From positions 1-49,289 of the forward strand of contig LDXN01000001.1 in the NCBI GenBank assembly GCA_001443445.1: DNA of 49,289 nucleotides, in the 5' to 3' direction. Under the pieces are notes generated by a model. The model was given only the letters and a program-made list of their open reading frames with translations, was not told the DNA's origin and made no database searches. Positions 24,472 to 32,154 of this stretch are shown here, piece after piece; position 1 is the stretch's first letter, and every line of letters starts with the position of its first letter. The translations under genes and the position numbers were made by a program. The DNA is from Candidatus Dadabacteria bacterium CSP1-2 (lineage in GTDB: Bacteria; Desulfobacterota_D; UBA1144; Nemesobacterales; CSP1-2).

Positions 24472-24495
24472 TGTCATATGTCTTAAAATCTGACA
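24472..24495 (-). promoter_or_regulatory. Putative enhancer-type dyad (copy 2): TGTCAGAT-N12-GACA
   Basis: Minus-strand copy of the dyad at 3430. In a 27-bp alignment including flanks I count 22 identical bases with copy 1. Its centre is about 68 bp upstream of the -24 element at 24415. Confidence 0.6.
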
Positions 24496-24513
24496 ATATA
24501 GGAAAGAACGGAC

Positions 24514-25170
24514 TCATTTCAGAACTTTCCTTACGTATATGTGTCTGGCTATTTCATTATCTATAGCAACATCTGTTTCTCCCACCCTTATTACAAAGGC
24601 GGGTTTTTTCTGGTGGAGAACTATTTCTGTCCCAGGAATAATTCCTAGGTTGGTAAGTTGATGTAATCTCCTATGGTGTCTGGGTACTAAAAAGATTATC
24701 TTTACCGTATCTCCAGGGACAACATTAGCTAGAGGAATCACTAATTGGTTAGTATCTTCTTTAAAAACCTGGCAGCATTCTCCTAGAGGAATCGGTTTTC
24801 CATGTGGACAGAACCTAGGATGTCCGAGGAAAGCACAAATGGATTCTGTAACCTCAGGACCAAGAATATGTTCAAGCTCACAGGCTGTAGAGTCCATCTC
24901 ACTGGAGCTTACCTCAAGCACTTCTTGAAGAAGCTTCTCGGCTAGGCGGTGTCGCCTGACTATCATTTTTGCCATTTCTTCTCCGAGATGGGTAAGGGTT
25001 ATTTTATCTTCACTAGAGCTTATAAGGTCTGCTTCTAGAGCACCTTTTGTGGCTTCTTCTACATCTCTGTTCCACGACCTTTTAAAGATTGTCTCTTTGT
25101 CTTGGACTCTTTCTTCTCTAAGCTTCCAAATAAGCTCTAGCAGTTCATCCCGTTCTTCGTCGTATTTCAT
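24514..25170 (-). CDS. DtxR/MntR-family metalloregulator with C-terminal FeoA domain
   Basis: 218 residues. N-terminal winged helix (1-65), metal-binding and dimerisation region with HRLAEKLLQEVL, CELEHILGPEV and the CPHGKPIP loop, and an SH3-like FeoA domain (about 140-217). The family represses iron or manganese uptake genes when metal is bound. As third gene of a feoB operon it likely controls that operon, and its FeoA domain may replace the missing stand-alone feoA (inference). Its ATG overlaps the stop of the zinc-ribbon gene (ATGA). Confidence 0.88.
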   Translation of the reverse strand: MKYDEERDELLELIWKLREERVQDKETIFKRSWNRDVEEATKGALEADLISSSEDKITLTHLGEEMAKMIVRRHRLAEKLLQEVLEVSSSEMDSTACELEHILGPEVTESICAFLGHPRFCPHGKPIPLGECCQVFKEDTNQLVIPLANVVPGDTVKIIFLVPRHHRRLHQLTNLGIIPGTEIVLHQKKPAFVIRVGETDVAIDNEIARHIYVRKVLK

Positions 25171-25379
25171 GTTCTTTCCTCTTTTTTAAGGAGTTTTTTT
25201 AGCCATAGAATGAGTCTTGATTCTAGTGGAAAGGAATATCCACATCTTGGACAGCATATGAGTTGGCATCTCCCTATACTTATCGGGCAACTGAGGCATT
25301 TTTTCATTCCCTCCTCCTTTTGAAATTCCTCTCCACATAAGGGGCAGGAAATTAGATTCCAAGACTCCCTAATATCCAA
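25167..25379 (-). CDS. Small zinc-ribbon protein of the Feo operon
   Basis: 70 residues, TTG start inside the 3' end of feoB, backed by AGGAGG nine bases upstream. Cysteine pairs CPLC, CLSC, a single Cys in GRC, and CCPRC form one or two metal-binding knuckles, followed by a short basic tail. Small Cys-rich proteins (FeoC-like or others) often accompany feoB. Overlaps both neighbours, so translation is coupled. Confidence 0.75.
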   Translation of the reverse strand: MDIRESWNLISCPLCGEEFQKEEGMKKCLSCPISIGRCQLICCPRCGYSFPLESRLILWLKKLLKKEERT

Positions 25380-27316
25380 TTCGTTATACCTCCTACAAGA
25401 AGGGCAAGGAAAAGAACAATCCCACCTATAATAAGGGCAGTCCTAAGCCCTTGCTCTTTTATAATTATTAGAAAGCTAGCAATACAGGGGACAAAAAGTG
25501 TAATCGTAACAAGACTTACAAGAACCTGATGGTTGCTTAAATATCCCTTTTGTTGAAGGTCAAAAAGACCAGCAGCCCCGTAATCTCTTCTTAGGAATCC
25601 GATTAAAAAGGCATTCGTAGCTTCTTTTGGAAGATTAAGGAACTTTACTACGACGGGTGAAGCCAAGTTTTGTATAAATTCGAGAACCTTTAATCTATCT
25701 AAGATAAAAAGAATTATGGTTCCCAAAATAAAGATAGGGACTGCTTCTTTTAGATACCATTCAAGTCTGGCAAGGGTTTTAATAATTACGTTTCCGATTT
25801 GAGGAATCCTTATAGGCGGAACCTCAAGAATAAGGTCACTGCTTTCTCCTTTTACAAGGCAAGAGGCAAGAAAACCGACTATGAAAAGAAGGGTTGCTAT
25901 TTCTCCACCCCACATGAGGATACCCCACGGAGGCAGAGTAGAAGCCATGGCAAAAACAACAGCCAGTTGAGCCGAGCATGGGATTCCTAAGGCCAGAAGG
26001 AATGTGACGATAAGCCTTTCTTTTTTCGTCTCAAGCATCCTTGTGGTAAGGGTAGCCATTGTGACACATCCGAGCCCCAGAACCATTGGAAGCACGACTT
26101 TTCCGTTAAGCCCCATTAACTTAAATACCCTGTCAACCATAATAGCCAGTCTTGGTAGGTATCCAGAATCTTCAAGGAGACTAAAGAAGATAAAAAAGGT
26201 ACAGATTACAGGGAAAATTATGGCAAGCGAGTAGGTAAGTGCCATAGTAATTACTCCAAAGTCACCTACAAGAAAATCGCTCAAGAGGTTAATAGGGATA
26301 ATTTTTGGTATAACTATTTTAAAAAAGGGGTTTATATATCTTTCGAAAATGGTTCCCTCTAAGAAATCAACAAAGACCCCCGCTCCTAGCTTTCCTACAA
26401 AGAGCCATGCAACGTAAAGTACTGAAACTAATATAGGAATTCCAAATACGGGATGAATTGAAATCCGCCCTAAAGTCTCTAGGATGCGGCTTCCGGATTT
26501 AAAAGAGGTGGCAGATACTTTTTGAGTGATGTTCTTTGCAAGCTCAAGCCTCTTTAGGCCGATAAAATAACTGATGGGATATTCCTTTGAGCTAATCTGT
26601 GAGAAGTGGTGAAGCTGAGCAAGGGAGCTTAGCTTATCTTTTGGGACTCTACTTATGAGATCCTCGTTTAGACTCCCGTCCCCTGATAGAATACTAAGAC
26701 CGATAAACCTGGAGAAATGAGGGTTTGGTATAATCTTTTCAATTTCTTCTAAAGATTCCTCCACAGTTTGAGAGTAAGAAACCCTAACTCGAGGAATACT
26801 TGAGTTTGGGAGTTCTTTCTTAATTCTTTCTATCCCTTTTCTCTGAGTAGCAACAGTTGGAACAATTGGAACTCCGAGTCTCCTAGAGAGCTCTGCGATA
26901 TTAATATCAACTCCTCTTGTCTGTGCTTCATCCATCATGTTTAGGACTATGAGAGTGGGAAGACCCATTTCTGCAGTCTGGGTTGTGATGTATAGCCCTC
27001 TTTCTAAATTTTTAGCATCTACAACCTGGATTACAGAGGTTATGTTTTCCTTTAACAGTATGTCTCTTACAACCCTTTCGTCTTCTGATATCGGTGTTAG
27101 GCTATTAATCCCAGGGGTATCAATAAGAGAAATTATCTCAGAGCCGATTTTCATATCCCCTAGGGTTATCTCAACCGTCGTTCCGGGATAATTTGAGACT
27201 GTAACATATCTCCCGGTAAGACAACCAAATATTAAGCTTTTCCCGACATTGGGGTTTCCAATTAAAACCGCTTTCTTTAGGTGAGGTAAGGGTTTAACGT
27301 TGGTGTGGTTATGCAT
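25352..27316 (-). CDS. feoB: Ferrous iron transporter FeoB
   Basis: 654 residues. N-terminal G domain with GNPNVGKS (G1), DTPG (G3) and NMMD (G4), a helical linker, then the polytopic part with Gate motifs (about eight to ten helices). Takes up Fe2+ across the inner membrane. Shorter than E. coli FeoB (773 residues) but normal for the family without C-terminal extension. Operon partners are the zinc ribbon and the DtxR-FeoA regulator. Upstream lie a putative sigma-54 promoter and a Fur-like box, a rare combination. Confidence 0.96.
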   Translation of the reverse strand: MHNHTNVKPLPHLKKAVLIGNPNVGKSLIFGCLTGRYVTVSNYPGTTVEITLGDMKIGSEIISLIDTPGINSLTPISEDERVVRDILLKENITSVIQVVDAKNLERGLYITTQTAEMGLPTLIVLNMMDEAQTRGVDINIAELSRRLGVPIVPTVATQRKGIERIKKELPNSSIPRVRVSYSQTVEESLEEIEKIIPNPHFSRFIGLSILSGDGSLNEDLISRVPKDKLSSLAQLHHFSQISSKEYPISYFIGLKRLELAKNITQKVSATSFKSGSRILETLGRISIHPVFGIPILVSVLYVAWLFVGKLGAGVFVDFLEGTIFERYINPFFKIVIPKIIPINLLSDFLVGDFGVITMALTYSLAIIFPVICTFFIFFSLLEDSGYLPRLAIMVDRVFKLMGLNGKVVLPMVLGLGCVTMATLTTRMLETKKERLIVTFLLALGIPCSAQLAVVFAMASTLPPWGILMWGGEIATLLFIVGFLASCLVKGESSDLILEVPPIRIPQIGNVIIKTLARLEWYLKEAVPIFILGTIILFILDRLKVLEFIQNLASPVVVKFLNLPKEATNAFLIGFLRRDYGAAGLFDLQQKGYLSNHQVLVSLVTITLFVPCIASFLIIIKEQGLRTALIIGGIVLFLALLVGGITNWILGSLGI

Positions 27317-27343
27317 TTATAGAGTCCGTCTAATATCAGAAAT

Positions 27344-27358
27344 TGAATCTCATTTTCA
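27344..27358 (-). promoter_or_regulatory. Fur-like or DtxR-like operator at feoB
   Basis: Minus-strand TGAAAATGAGATTCA matches 10 of 14 positions of the Fur 7-1-7 pattern (TGATAAT-N-ATTATCA) and sits in a wider dyad ATTGAA-N7-TTCAAT (27342-27360). It covers the start site predicted from the sigma-54 promoter, 28 bp before feoB. Whether Fur or the operon's DtxR protein binds is unknown. Confidence 0.5.
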
Positions 27359-27362
27359 ATAT

Positions 27363-27378
27363 GGCAAGAATGATGCCA
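27363..27378 (-). promoter_or_regulatory. Putative sigma-54 (-24/-12) promoter for feoB
   Basis: Minus-strand TGGCATCATTCTTGCC with correct GG-N10-GC spacing; predicted start near 27352, 36 bp before the feoB ATG. Confidence 0.6.
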
Positions 27379-27477
27379 AAAGTAAGAAAGCGAATATGGC
27401 TTACGCTAACTATAAGTTCTATATAGATTTTTTAGTTTAAAGATGGGGAAAGAAAAGCTAATGGATCAGCCATTGAC

Positions 27478-27501
27478 TGTCAGATGTCAGGAAATAGGAC
27501 A
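27478..27501 (+). promoter_or_regulatory. Putative enhancer-type dyad (copy 3): TGTCAGAT-N12-GACA
   Basis: Same half sites and spacing as copies 1 and 2; preceded by the same AC dinucleotide as copy 1. It lies about 68 bp upstream of the -24 element of the rightward promoter and about 112 bp from that of feoB, so one activator could serve both. Confidence 0.6.
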
Positions 27502-27555
27502 AAGAATCTATAAATTGTACCTTTTGTTTTGTGAGGAAATTCAACAAGAATTGCT

Positions 27556-27571
27556 TGGCATAAGTTTTGCA
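27556..27571 (+). promoter_or_regulatory. Putative sigma-54 (-24/-12) promoter for cytochrome c 27737
   Basis: TGGCATAAGTTTTGCA fits the consensus including the W after TTGC. Predicted start near 27583 would give a 155-base leader before GTG 27737. Confidence 0.55.
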
Positions 27572-27700
27572 AATAGAAAATCTAGAGGGAAAGAAATGAT
27601 TAAATTGGTGGATACACGACAAACCATGGAAAGTCGTGTTTTAACTAGTAAAACTTTTCGGTATAAAAGTTACATTTTAACTTACGATGATAAAAATTTG

Positions 27701-27709
27701 TGTTATAAT
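27701..27709 (+). promoter_or_regulatory. Extended -10 element (TGTTATAAT), possible second promoter
   Basis: TG-N-TATAAT, 28 bp before the GTG at 27737. No good -35 hexamer is seen, as is usual for extended -10 promoters. Confidence 0.4.
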
Positions 27710-27736
27710 ATTCCGCACAATTTTTAAGGAGGCACT

Positions 27737-28075
27737 GTGATAAAATATATATTCATTCTTATGATTGGAATTTGGATGGTTGTATTTTCTTTTGGTATGA
27801 GGTTTGCCTATGGAGAAGAGGAACTAGTCGAAAAGGGGAAGCAGTTGTATACTCAAAAAAAGTGCGGTTTATGTCATACTGTGGATGGTAGTGGAGGTAA
27901 GAAGGGAGGAGACCTCTCTGACGAAGGGAGTAAAAGAGATGCCGAGTGGCTAACAAAGTATATAAGGGATCCAAAATCCCTTATGCCTGAAGCAAAGATG
28001 CCTGCTTTTAGAGGAACGGATGAAGAACTAAATGCTTTAGTAGCCTATTTAATGAGTCTCAAAAAGGCAAAGTAG
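27737..28075 (+). CDS. Small class I cytochrome c
   Basis: 112 residues from GTG 27737; AAGGAGG ends four bases before it, which is tight, and ATG 27761 is an in-frame alternative. Signal peptide ending near FAYGEEE, heme motif CGLCH (43-47) and Met88 in AKMPAF as distal ligand. The usual GPDL reads GGDL here. Paralogue of 8585-8935, which lacks the Met. Precedes the ccm genes. Likely periplasmic electron shuttle. Confidence 0.87.
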   Translation: MIKYIFILMIGIWMVVFSFGMRFAYGEEELVEKGKQLYTQKKCGLCHTVDGSGGKKGGDLSDEGSKRDAEWLTKYIRDPKSLMPEAKMPAFRGTDEELNALVAYLMSLKKAK

Positions 28076-28168
28076 GCTAATCGTGGCTTCCTGCCCATGA
28101 AAAAATCTGGGCAATAGTGCTATTCTTTGTTCTGTTGTTTTTGAGTATGTGGTAGAGGAATAAAATAA

Positions 28169-28849
28169 GTGAATGGTTTATCAAAAACGATGAAACTTCT
28201 TATGGGTCTAACATTTGTTGGTATGATAGCGTCTCTTTATATGGCTTTTATATATGCTCCAACCGAAATGGTGATGGGAAATATTCAGAGGATTTTTTAC
28301 TTCCATATGGGTGCAGTTTGGGTTGCTACAATTGCTTTTACAGTTGTGTTCATAGCAAGCATTCAGTATCTACGCAAGCAAACACGTTTCTGGGATATTA
28401 TGGCTTACTCTTCTGCTGAAATAGGTGTTCTATTTACAACACTGACTATTATCACAGGAAGTATATGGGCAAAGCCTGTATGGGGCACCTGGTGGACATG
28501 GGACCCACAGCTCACGACTACTTTTATTTTATGGATTCTCTATATTGTGTATCTGATACTACGCTCTTCCGCAGGGAGTGATGTAAAAAAAGCAAAATTC
28601 GCCGCTGTCTTTGGGATAATAGCCTTTTTGGACCTTCCTCTTGTTTACGCCTCAGCAAGACTTATGCGTGGAATCTCACCGGTGGTTTTCGGCGGTCGAG
28701 GTGGTGGAATTGCGCCACAGATGATGGTAGCTTTACTAGTGTGCCTCATCACATTTACACTTCTATACATAGTTCTTCTTAAACAAAGGATGGATATTGA
28801 AGAGATGAAAGACGAGGTAACGAGGATGAAACTTGAGGAGGCATTATAA
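28169..28849 (+). CDS. ccmC: Heme exporter/chaperone-delivery protein CcmC
   Basis: 226 residues with six helices and the tryptophan-rich WWD motif ([13 protein letters not shown], about residues 109-121), flanked by the two conserved periplasmic histidines. CcmC hands heme to CcmE in cytochrome c maturation system I. GTG start at 28169 or ATG 28190. First of four consecutive ccm genes; the ABC subunits ccmA and ccmB are not in the window. Confidence 0.93.
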   Translation: MNGLSKTMKLLMGLTFVGMIASLYMAFIYAPTEMVMGNIQRIFYFHMGAVWVATIAFTVVFIASIQYLRKQTRFWDIMAYSSAEIGVLFTTLTIITGSIWAKPVWGTWWTWDPQLTTTFILWILYIVYLILRSSAGSDVKKAKFAAVFGIIAFLDLPLVYASARLMRGISPVVFGGRGGGIAPQMMVALLVCLITFTLLYIVLLKQRMDIEEMKDEVTRMKLEEAL

Positions 28850-29029
28850 GTGGATAATTTGTCCTATCTATTTTGGGCTCATGTGATTTTCTGGATTTTG
28901 CTTTTTCTTTATATTTTTAATCTAGTTGGAAAAAACAAAAAATTACAAAAAGAGTTGGAAGCACTTAAAAATTCTATTAATAAAACTAAAGAGGAAAAGC
29001 TCACCTGGCAAAAGCAGGGAGTAAATTAG
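28850..29029 (+). CDS. ccmD: CcmD-like small membrane protein
   Basis: 59 residues, GTG start directly after the ccmC stop. N-terminal helix MDNLSYLFWAHVIFWILLFL followed by a charged, coiled-coil-like tail (KNKKLQKELEALKNS). Sequence conservation in CcmD is poor; the call rests on size, topology and position between ccmC and ccmE. CcmD helps release holo-CcmE from CcmC. Confidence 0.8.
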   Translation: MDNLSYLFWAHVIFWILLFLYIFNLVGKNKKLQKELEALKNSINKTKEEKLTWQKQGVN

Positions 29030-29044
29030 AGTAAATTAATAGTT

Positions 29045-29458
29045 ATGAGTCGAGGGAAGATTAAGTTTATCATTGCTATTGCAGCTATCGCACTTACGCT
29101 TGCCTACCTTGTTTATGGTGGAGTGAAAGATACGATGGTTTATTATCTTACAGTTGAGGAGCTTAAGGAAAGAATTCCGTCTGTTTATAAGGAGAAAGTG
29201 AGGGTTTCTGGCACTGTTGTTCCCGGATCAATAAAGAAGGATATTGATGGAAATCTAGAATTTAAAATCACAGACGGAGATCAAAGCATAGATGTGAGAT
29301 ATAAAGGTATTATTCCTGACGTATTTAGGGACGGTGTTCAAGCTGTTGTAGAGGGTACGTATACTCCAGAAAATGTGTTTCAGGCAAAAATACTACTTGC
29401 AAAGTGTCCGACAAAATACGAGCCTGCAAATCCAGCTAATAAAAAGGAAAGTACTTGA
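29045..29458 (+). CDS. ccmE: Heme chaperone CcmE, cysteine variant
   Basis: 137 residues. One N-terminal helix (about 7-25) and the OB-fold with the VRVSGTVVPGSI phrase. The heme-binding position that is His in E. coli (HxxxY) is Cys121 here, in LAKCPTKYEP, giving the CxxxY form known from archaea and Desulfovibrio (system I*). Holds heme covalently before passing it to CcmF. ccmF starts one base after its stop. Confidence 0.94.
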   Translation: MSRGKIKFIIAIAAIALTLAYLVYGGVKDTMVYYLTVEELKERIPSVYKEKVRVSGTVVPGSIKKDIDGNLEFKITDGDQSIDVRYKGIIPDVFRDGVQAVVEGTYTPENVFQAKILLAKCPTKYEPANPANKKEST

Positions 29459-29459
29459 T

Positions 29460-31469
29460 ATGGTTGAGACAGGAAGTATTTGTTTATTTCTATCTTTTGT
29501 GATATCTGTATACACCCTTTTTGCTTCACTGGTTGGCGGCAAAACTAGAAAGAGGGAATTTACAAATAGTGCTGAAAATGGTGCACTTGCTGTCTTCATT
29601 CTTCTTACAATTGCTTCTGGTTCATTAATCCATGCACTCCTTACCCGTGATTTTAGCCTTAAATATGTAAGTTCAAATATAAGCCGTGATCTTCCAACCC
29701 TATATAGTATTACTGCATTTTGGGCTGGCCAAGCTGGCTCGCTTCTTCTTTGGGCCTGGATACTTTCTATTTATACGGCTTTAGTAGTTCTTCTCAATCG
29801 AAGAAAGAGTAGAGAGCTTATGCCGTACGTGCTAGCAAGCCTTGCGGCTATCTCTTCCTTTTTTATTTATCTTGTAGCTTTTGTTGAAAGTCCCTTCGAG
29901 AAGTTACCCTTTGCCCCAGATGATGGAAGGGGACTTAATCCACTTCTTCAAAATCCCTACATGGCGATCCATCCTCTTACTCTTTATTTTGGGTATGTTG
30001 GAGTTACTGTTCCCTTCGCTTTTGCTATGGGAGCACTATTAAGCGGCAGATTAGGGGATGAGTGGATAAGAAACTCAAGAAAATGGACGATACTTGCCTG
30101 GACATTTCTCGGAATAGGACTTCTCTTAGGAGCACGTTGGGCTTATCTTGAACTAGGATGGGGAGGTTATTGGGCTTGGGACCCTGTTGAGAATGCTGCG
30201 TTTATGCCATGGCTTACAGCCACTGCCTTTCTACATTCTGTTATGATCCAGGAGAAAAAAGGGATGCTAAAAAAGTGGAATATGGCTCTTATCATAATTA
30301 CATTCTTCCTTGCGCTATTTGGAACATTTATTACACGAAGCGGAATCATTTCCTCTGTCCATTCATTTGCTCAATCTAATATAGGTCCATTTTTTCTCTC
30401 ATTTATTGGTTTTATACTGATTTTTTCATTCGGCATGTTTACCCTGAGACTAGATCAGCTTAAGAGTGAAAACCGGTATGATTCTATTCTTTCAAGAGAA
30501 AGCGCTTTTCTATTTAATAACCTTATTTTTCTTGCCGCAGCATTCTCAGTCTTTCTTGGAACAATCTTCCCTATAGTTTCTGAGGCGATTAAGGGTGAGA
30601 AAATCCTTGTCGGCCCTCCATATTTTAATCGAGTGAATGTTCCAATGGGACTTATTCTGATTCTGCTTATGGGTATAGGACCCTTAATATCATGGAGAAA
30701 GGCATCACAAGAAAATTTAATGAAGAACTTTCTTTACCCATCTATTCTTGGGATTTTAACAGCGGTAGTTTTATTTCTTGTCGGAATTAGGGAAGCCGTT
30801 GCGCTAATTTCGTTTGGGCTCTGTGCGTTTGTAGCTGCAACGATATTTATAGAATTCTATAGAGGAACAAAGGTGCGCGCAAAAAGAGGAGAAAATTACT
30901 TGCTTGCGCTTTACCACCTTATTTCGCGAAACCGCAGAAGATACGGCGGCTACATAGTCCATGTAGGTGTAATTCTTATTGTGATTGGGATAACTGCATC
31001 ATCAGCCTTTGTAACACAGAAGGAGGCTACTCTCAAGAAAGGAGAATCTATTAGTGTTAATCATTATACTCTAAGATTCGATGAGCTTAATCAGTATACA
31101 ACTGAGATGAAACATGTAACTGCCGCGAAGTTATCTGTATTCAATTCGGAAAGGAGTCTAGGTGTTATAGTTCCTGAGAAGAACGTTTACAAGTACGAGG
31201 GAAATCGAGATATAGATAACGAAACTGAGGTAGCGCTCCGCTCGACTTTCAAAGACGACCTTTATGTTATTCTTACAAACTTCGATGGTAACGGAACAGC
31301 AAGCTTTAGGGTTCTTATAAACCCAATGGTTAGTTGGATTTGGGCTGGAGGGATTGTGCTTGCCCTCGGGGCTATTGTGATTATGTGGCCGAGCGCGAGA
31401 GAAAGAAGAGAGGAAGCTGTTGTCCGATACAGTGTAGAAATTTCGGAGGAAGGCACTGCAAAGGTTTAG
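29460..31469 (+). CDS. ccmF: Cytochrome c heme lyase subunit CcmF
   Basis: 669 residues from ATG 29460 (AAAAAGGAAAG upstream; an ATG at 29373 in frame lies within ccmE). About 14-15 helices, the WWD domain WGGYWAWDPVENAAFMPW with flanking histidines, and a periplasmic beta domain near the C-terminus. Ligates heme to CxxCH. Length is normal for the family. No ccmG or ccmH follows; two CcmI-like proteins follow instead. Confidence 0.95.
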   Translation: MVETGSICLFLSFVISVYTLFASLVGGKTRKREFTNSAENGALAVFILLTIASGSLIHALLTRDFSLKYVSSNISRDLPTLYSITAFWAGQAGSLLLWAWILSIYTALVVLLNRRKSRELMPYVLASLAAISSFFIYLVAFVESPFEKLPFAPDDGRGLNPLLQNPYMAIHPLTLYFGYVGVTVPFAFAMGALLSGRLGDEWIRNSRKWTILAWTFLGIGLLLGARWAYLELGWGGYWAWDPVENAAFMPWLTATAFLHSVMIQEKKGMLKKWNMALIIITFFLALFGTFITRSGIISSVHSFAQSNIGPFFLSFIGFILIFSFGMFTLRLDQLKSENRYDSILSRESAFLFNNLIFLAAAFSVFLGTIFPIVSEAIKGEKILVGPPYFNRVNVPMGLILILLMGIGPLISWRKASQENLMKNFLYPSILGILTAVVLFLVGIREAVALISFGLCAFVAATIFIEFYRGTKVRAKRGENYLLALYHLISRNRRRYGGYIVHVGVILIVIGITASSAFVTQKEATLKKGESISVNHYTLRFDELNQYTTEMKHVTAAKLSVFNSERSLGVIVPEKNVYKYEGNRDIDNETEVALRSTFKDDLYVILTNFDGNGTASFRVLINPMVSWIWAGGIVLALGAIVIMWPSARERREEAVVRYSVEISEEGTAKV

Positions 31470-31556
31470 AATTTTGCAAAGGTAAGGAACTCCCTCGTTA
31501 CCGATTTCAGTGTTTATCATTCAGTTTCTAGAATTTAAACTACTAATTCGTGTTTA

Positions 31557-31570
31557 TCGTTCGACTGAGG
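31557..31570 (-). repeat. Partial copy of the dispersed 26-bp palindromic repeat
   Basis: 14 bases identical to the reverse complement of the end of the repeat at 38488-38513 and 39538-39563; the other half has diverged. Lies in the 175-bp gap after ccmF. Confidence 0.4.
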
Positions 31571-31644
31571 TTGAAAGGAAGTCTATATCCAATTGTAACA
31601 AAATGTGACTAGTAACTAGATACATATATAAGGAATGAATAAAA

Positions 31645-32154
31645 TTGGAAAAGTTATTTATTTTAATATTAGCAATTGCAGCCGCGATTTTTGTAGCATT
31701 GCCATTTTTTAGGAAGAGACCTTTAGAGATCCACCAAGACATAAATAGCTCAAATACTTTGGAACATAAGCTAAGAAGGCTTAACTCTGAGAAGGAATCC
31801 CACTATGCCGCACTCAAGGAGCTCGATTTTGATTACAGTATGGGAAAACTTTCTAGAGAGGATTATGACGAACTTGAGAAGAAATACAAGGCAGAGGCCT
31901 TAGCTGTGCTTAAACAAATCGACAACATTCAATTGAAAACCAATAAGTTGAATTTAGAAGAAGAAACAGAGAAGGAAATAAAAGCCGTTAGAGAATCTAA
32001 ATTGACTGATGACGAAATTATTGGAAAAGAGATTCTCAAAGCTCGTCAATCTAACATCAAAGTAACTTCAGGATTAATCTGCTCTAAATGCGGGAATGAA
32101 TATAAATCTAGTGATAGATTCTGTTCTAATTGTGGAGCGAGAGTTTATGAGTAG
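31645..32154 (+). CDS. CcmI-like N-terminal domain protein with C-terminal zinc ribbon
   Basis: 169 residues, TTG start with AAGGA nine bases before. One N-terminal helix (about 3-21), then the helical stretch LKELDFDYSMGKLSREDYDEL typical of the CcmI/CycH N-terminal region, and a C-terminal zinc ribbon (CSKCG and CSNCG). Position after ccmF fits a role in apocytochrome handling. The zinc ribbon is cytoplasmic by topology if the helix is a signal anchor with N-out; this is not settled. Confidence 0.75.
   Translation: MEKLFILILAIAAAIFVALPFFRKRPLEIHQDINSSNTLEHKLRRLNSEKESHYAALKELDFDYSMGKLSREDYDELEKKYKAEALAVLKQIDNIQLKTNKLNLEEETEKEIKAVRESKLTDDEIIGKEILKARQSNIKVTSGLICSKCGNEYKSSDRFCSNCGARVYE

Larger units (their letters stand above)
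27317..27736. other. 420-bp divergent regulatory region between feoB and a cytochrome c gene
   Basis: Holds, in order, the Fur-like box, the feoB sigma-54 promoter, the dyad copy 3 (27478-27501), a sigma-54 promoter facing right (27556-27571) and an extended -10 element (27701-27709). A 94-codon ORF (27443-27727) overlaps all of the right-hand elements, has no ribosome binding site and looks non-coding. Confidence 0.6.

Noticed and set aside
27443-27727. 94-codon ORF between feoB and cytochrome c
   Set aside because: No ribosome binding site, overlaps the dyad, a sigma-54-type promoter and an extended -10, and shows no recognisable protein features.
28091-28112. GCCCA/TGGGC hairpin after cytochrome c as terminator
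   Set aside because: Only 5-bp stem and the T-rich stretch begins too far away.
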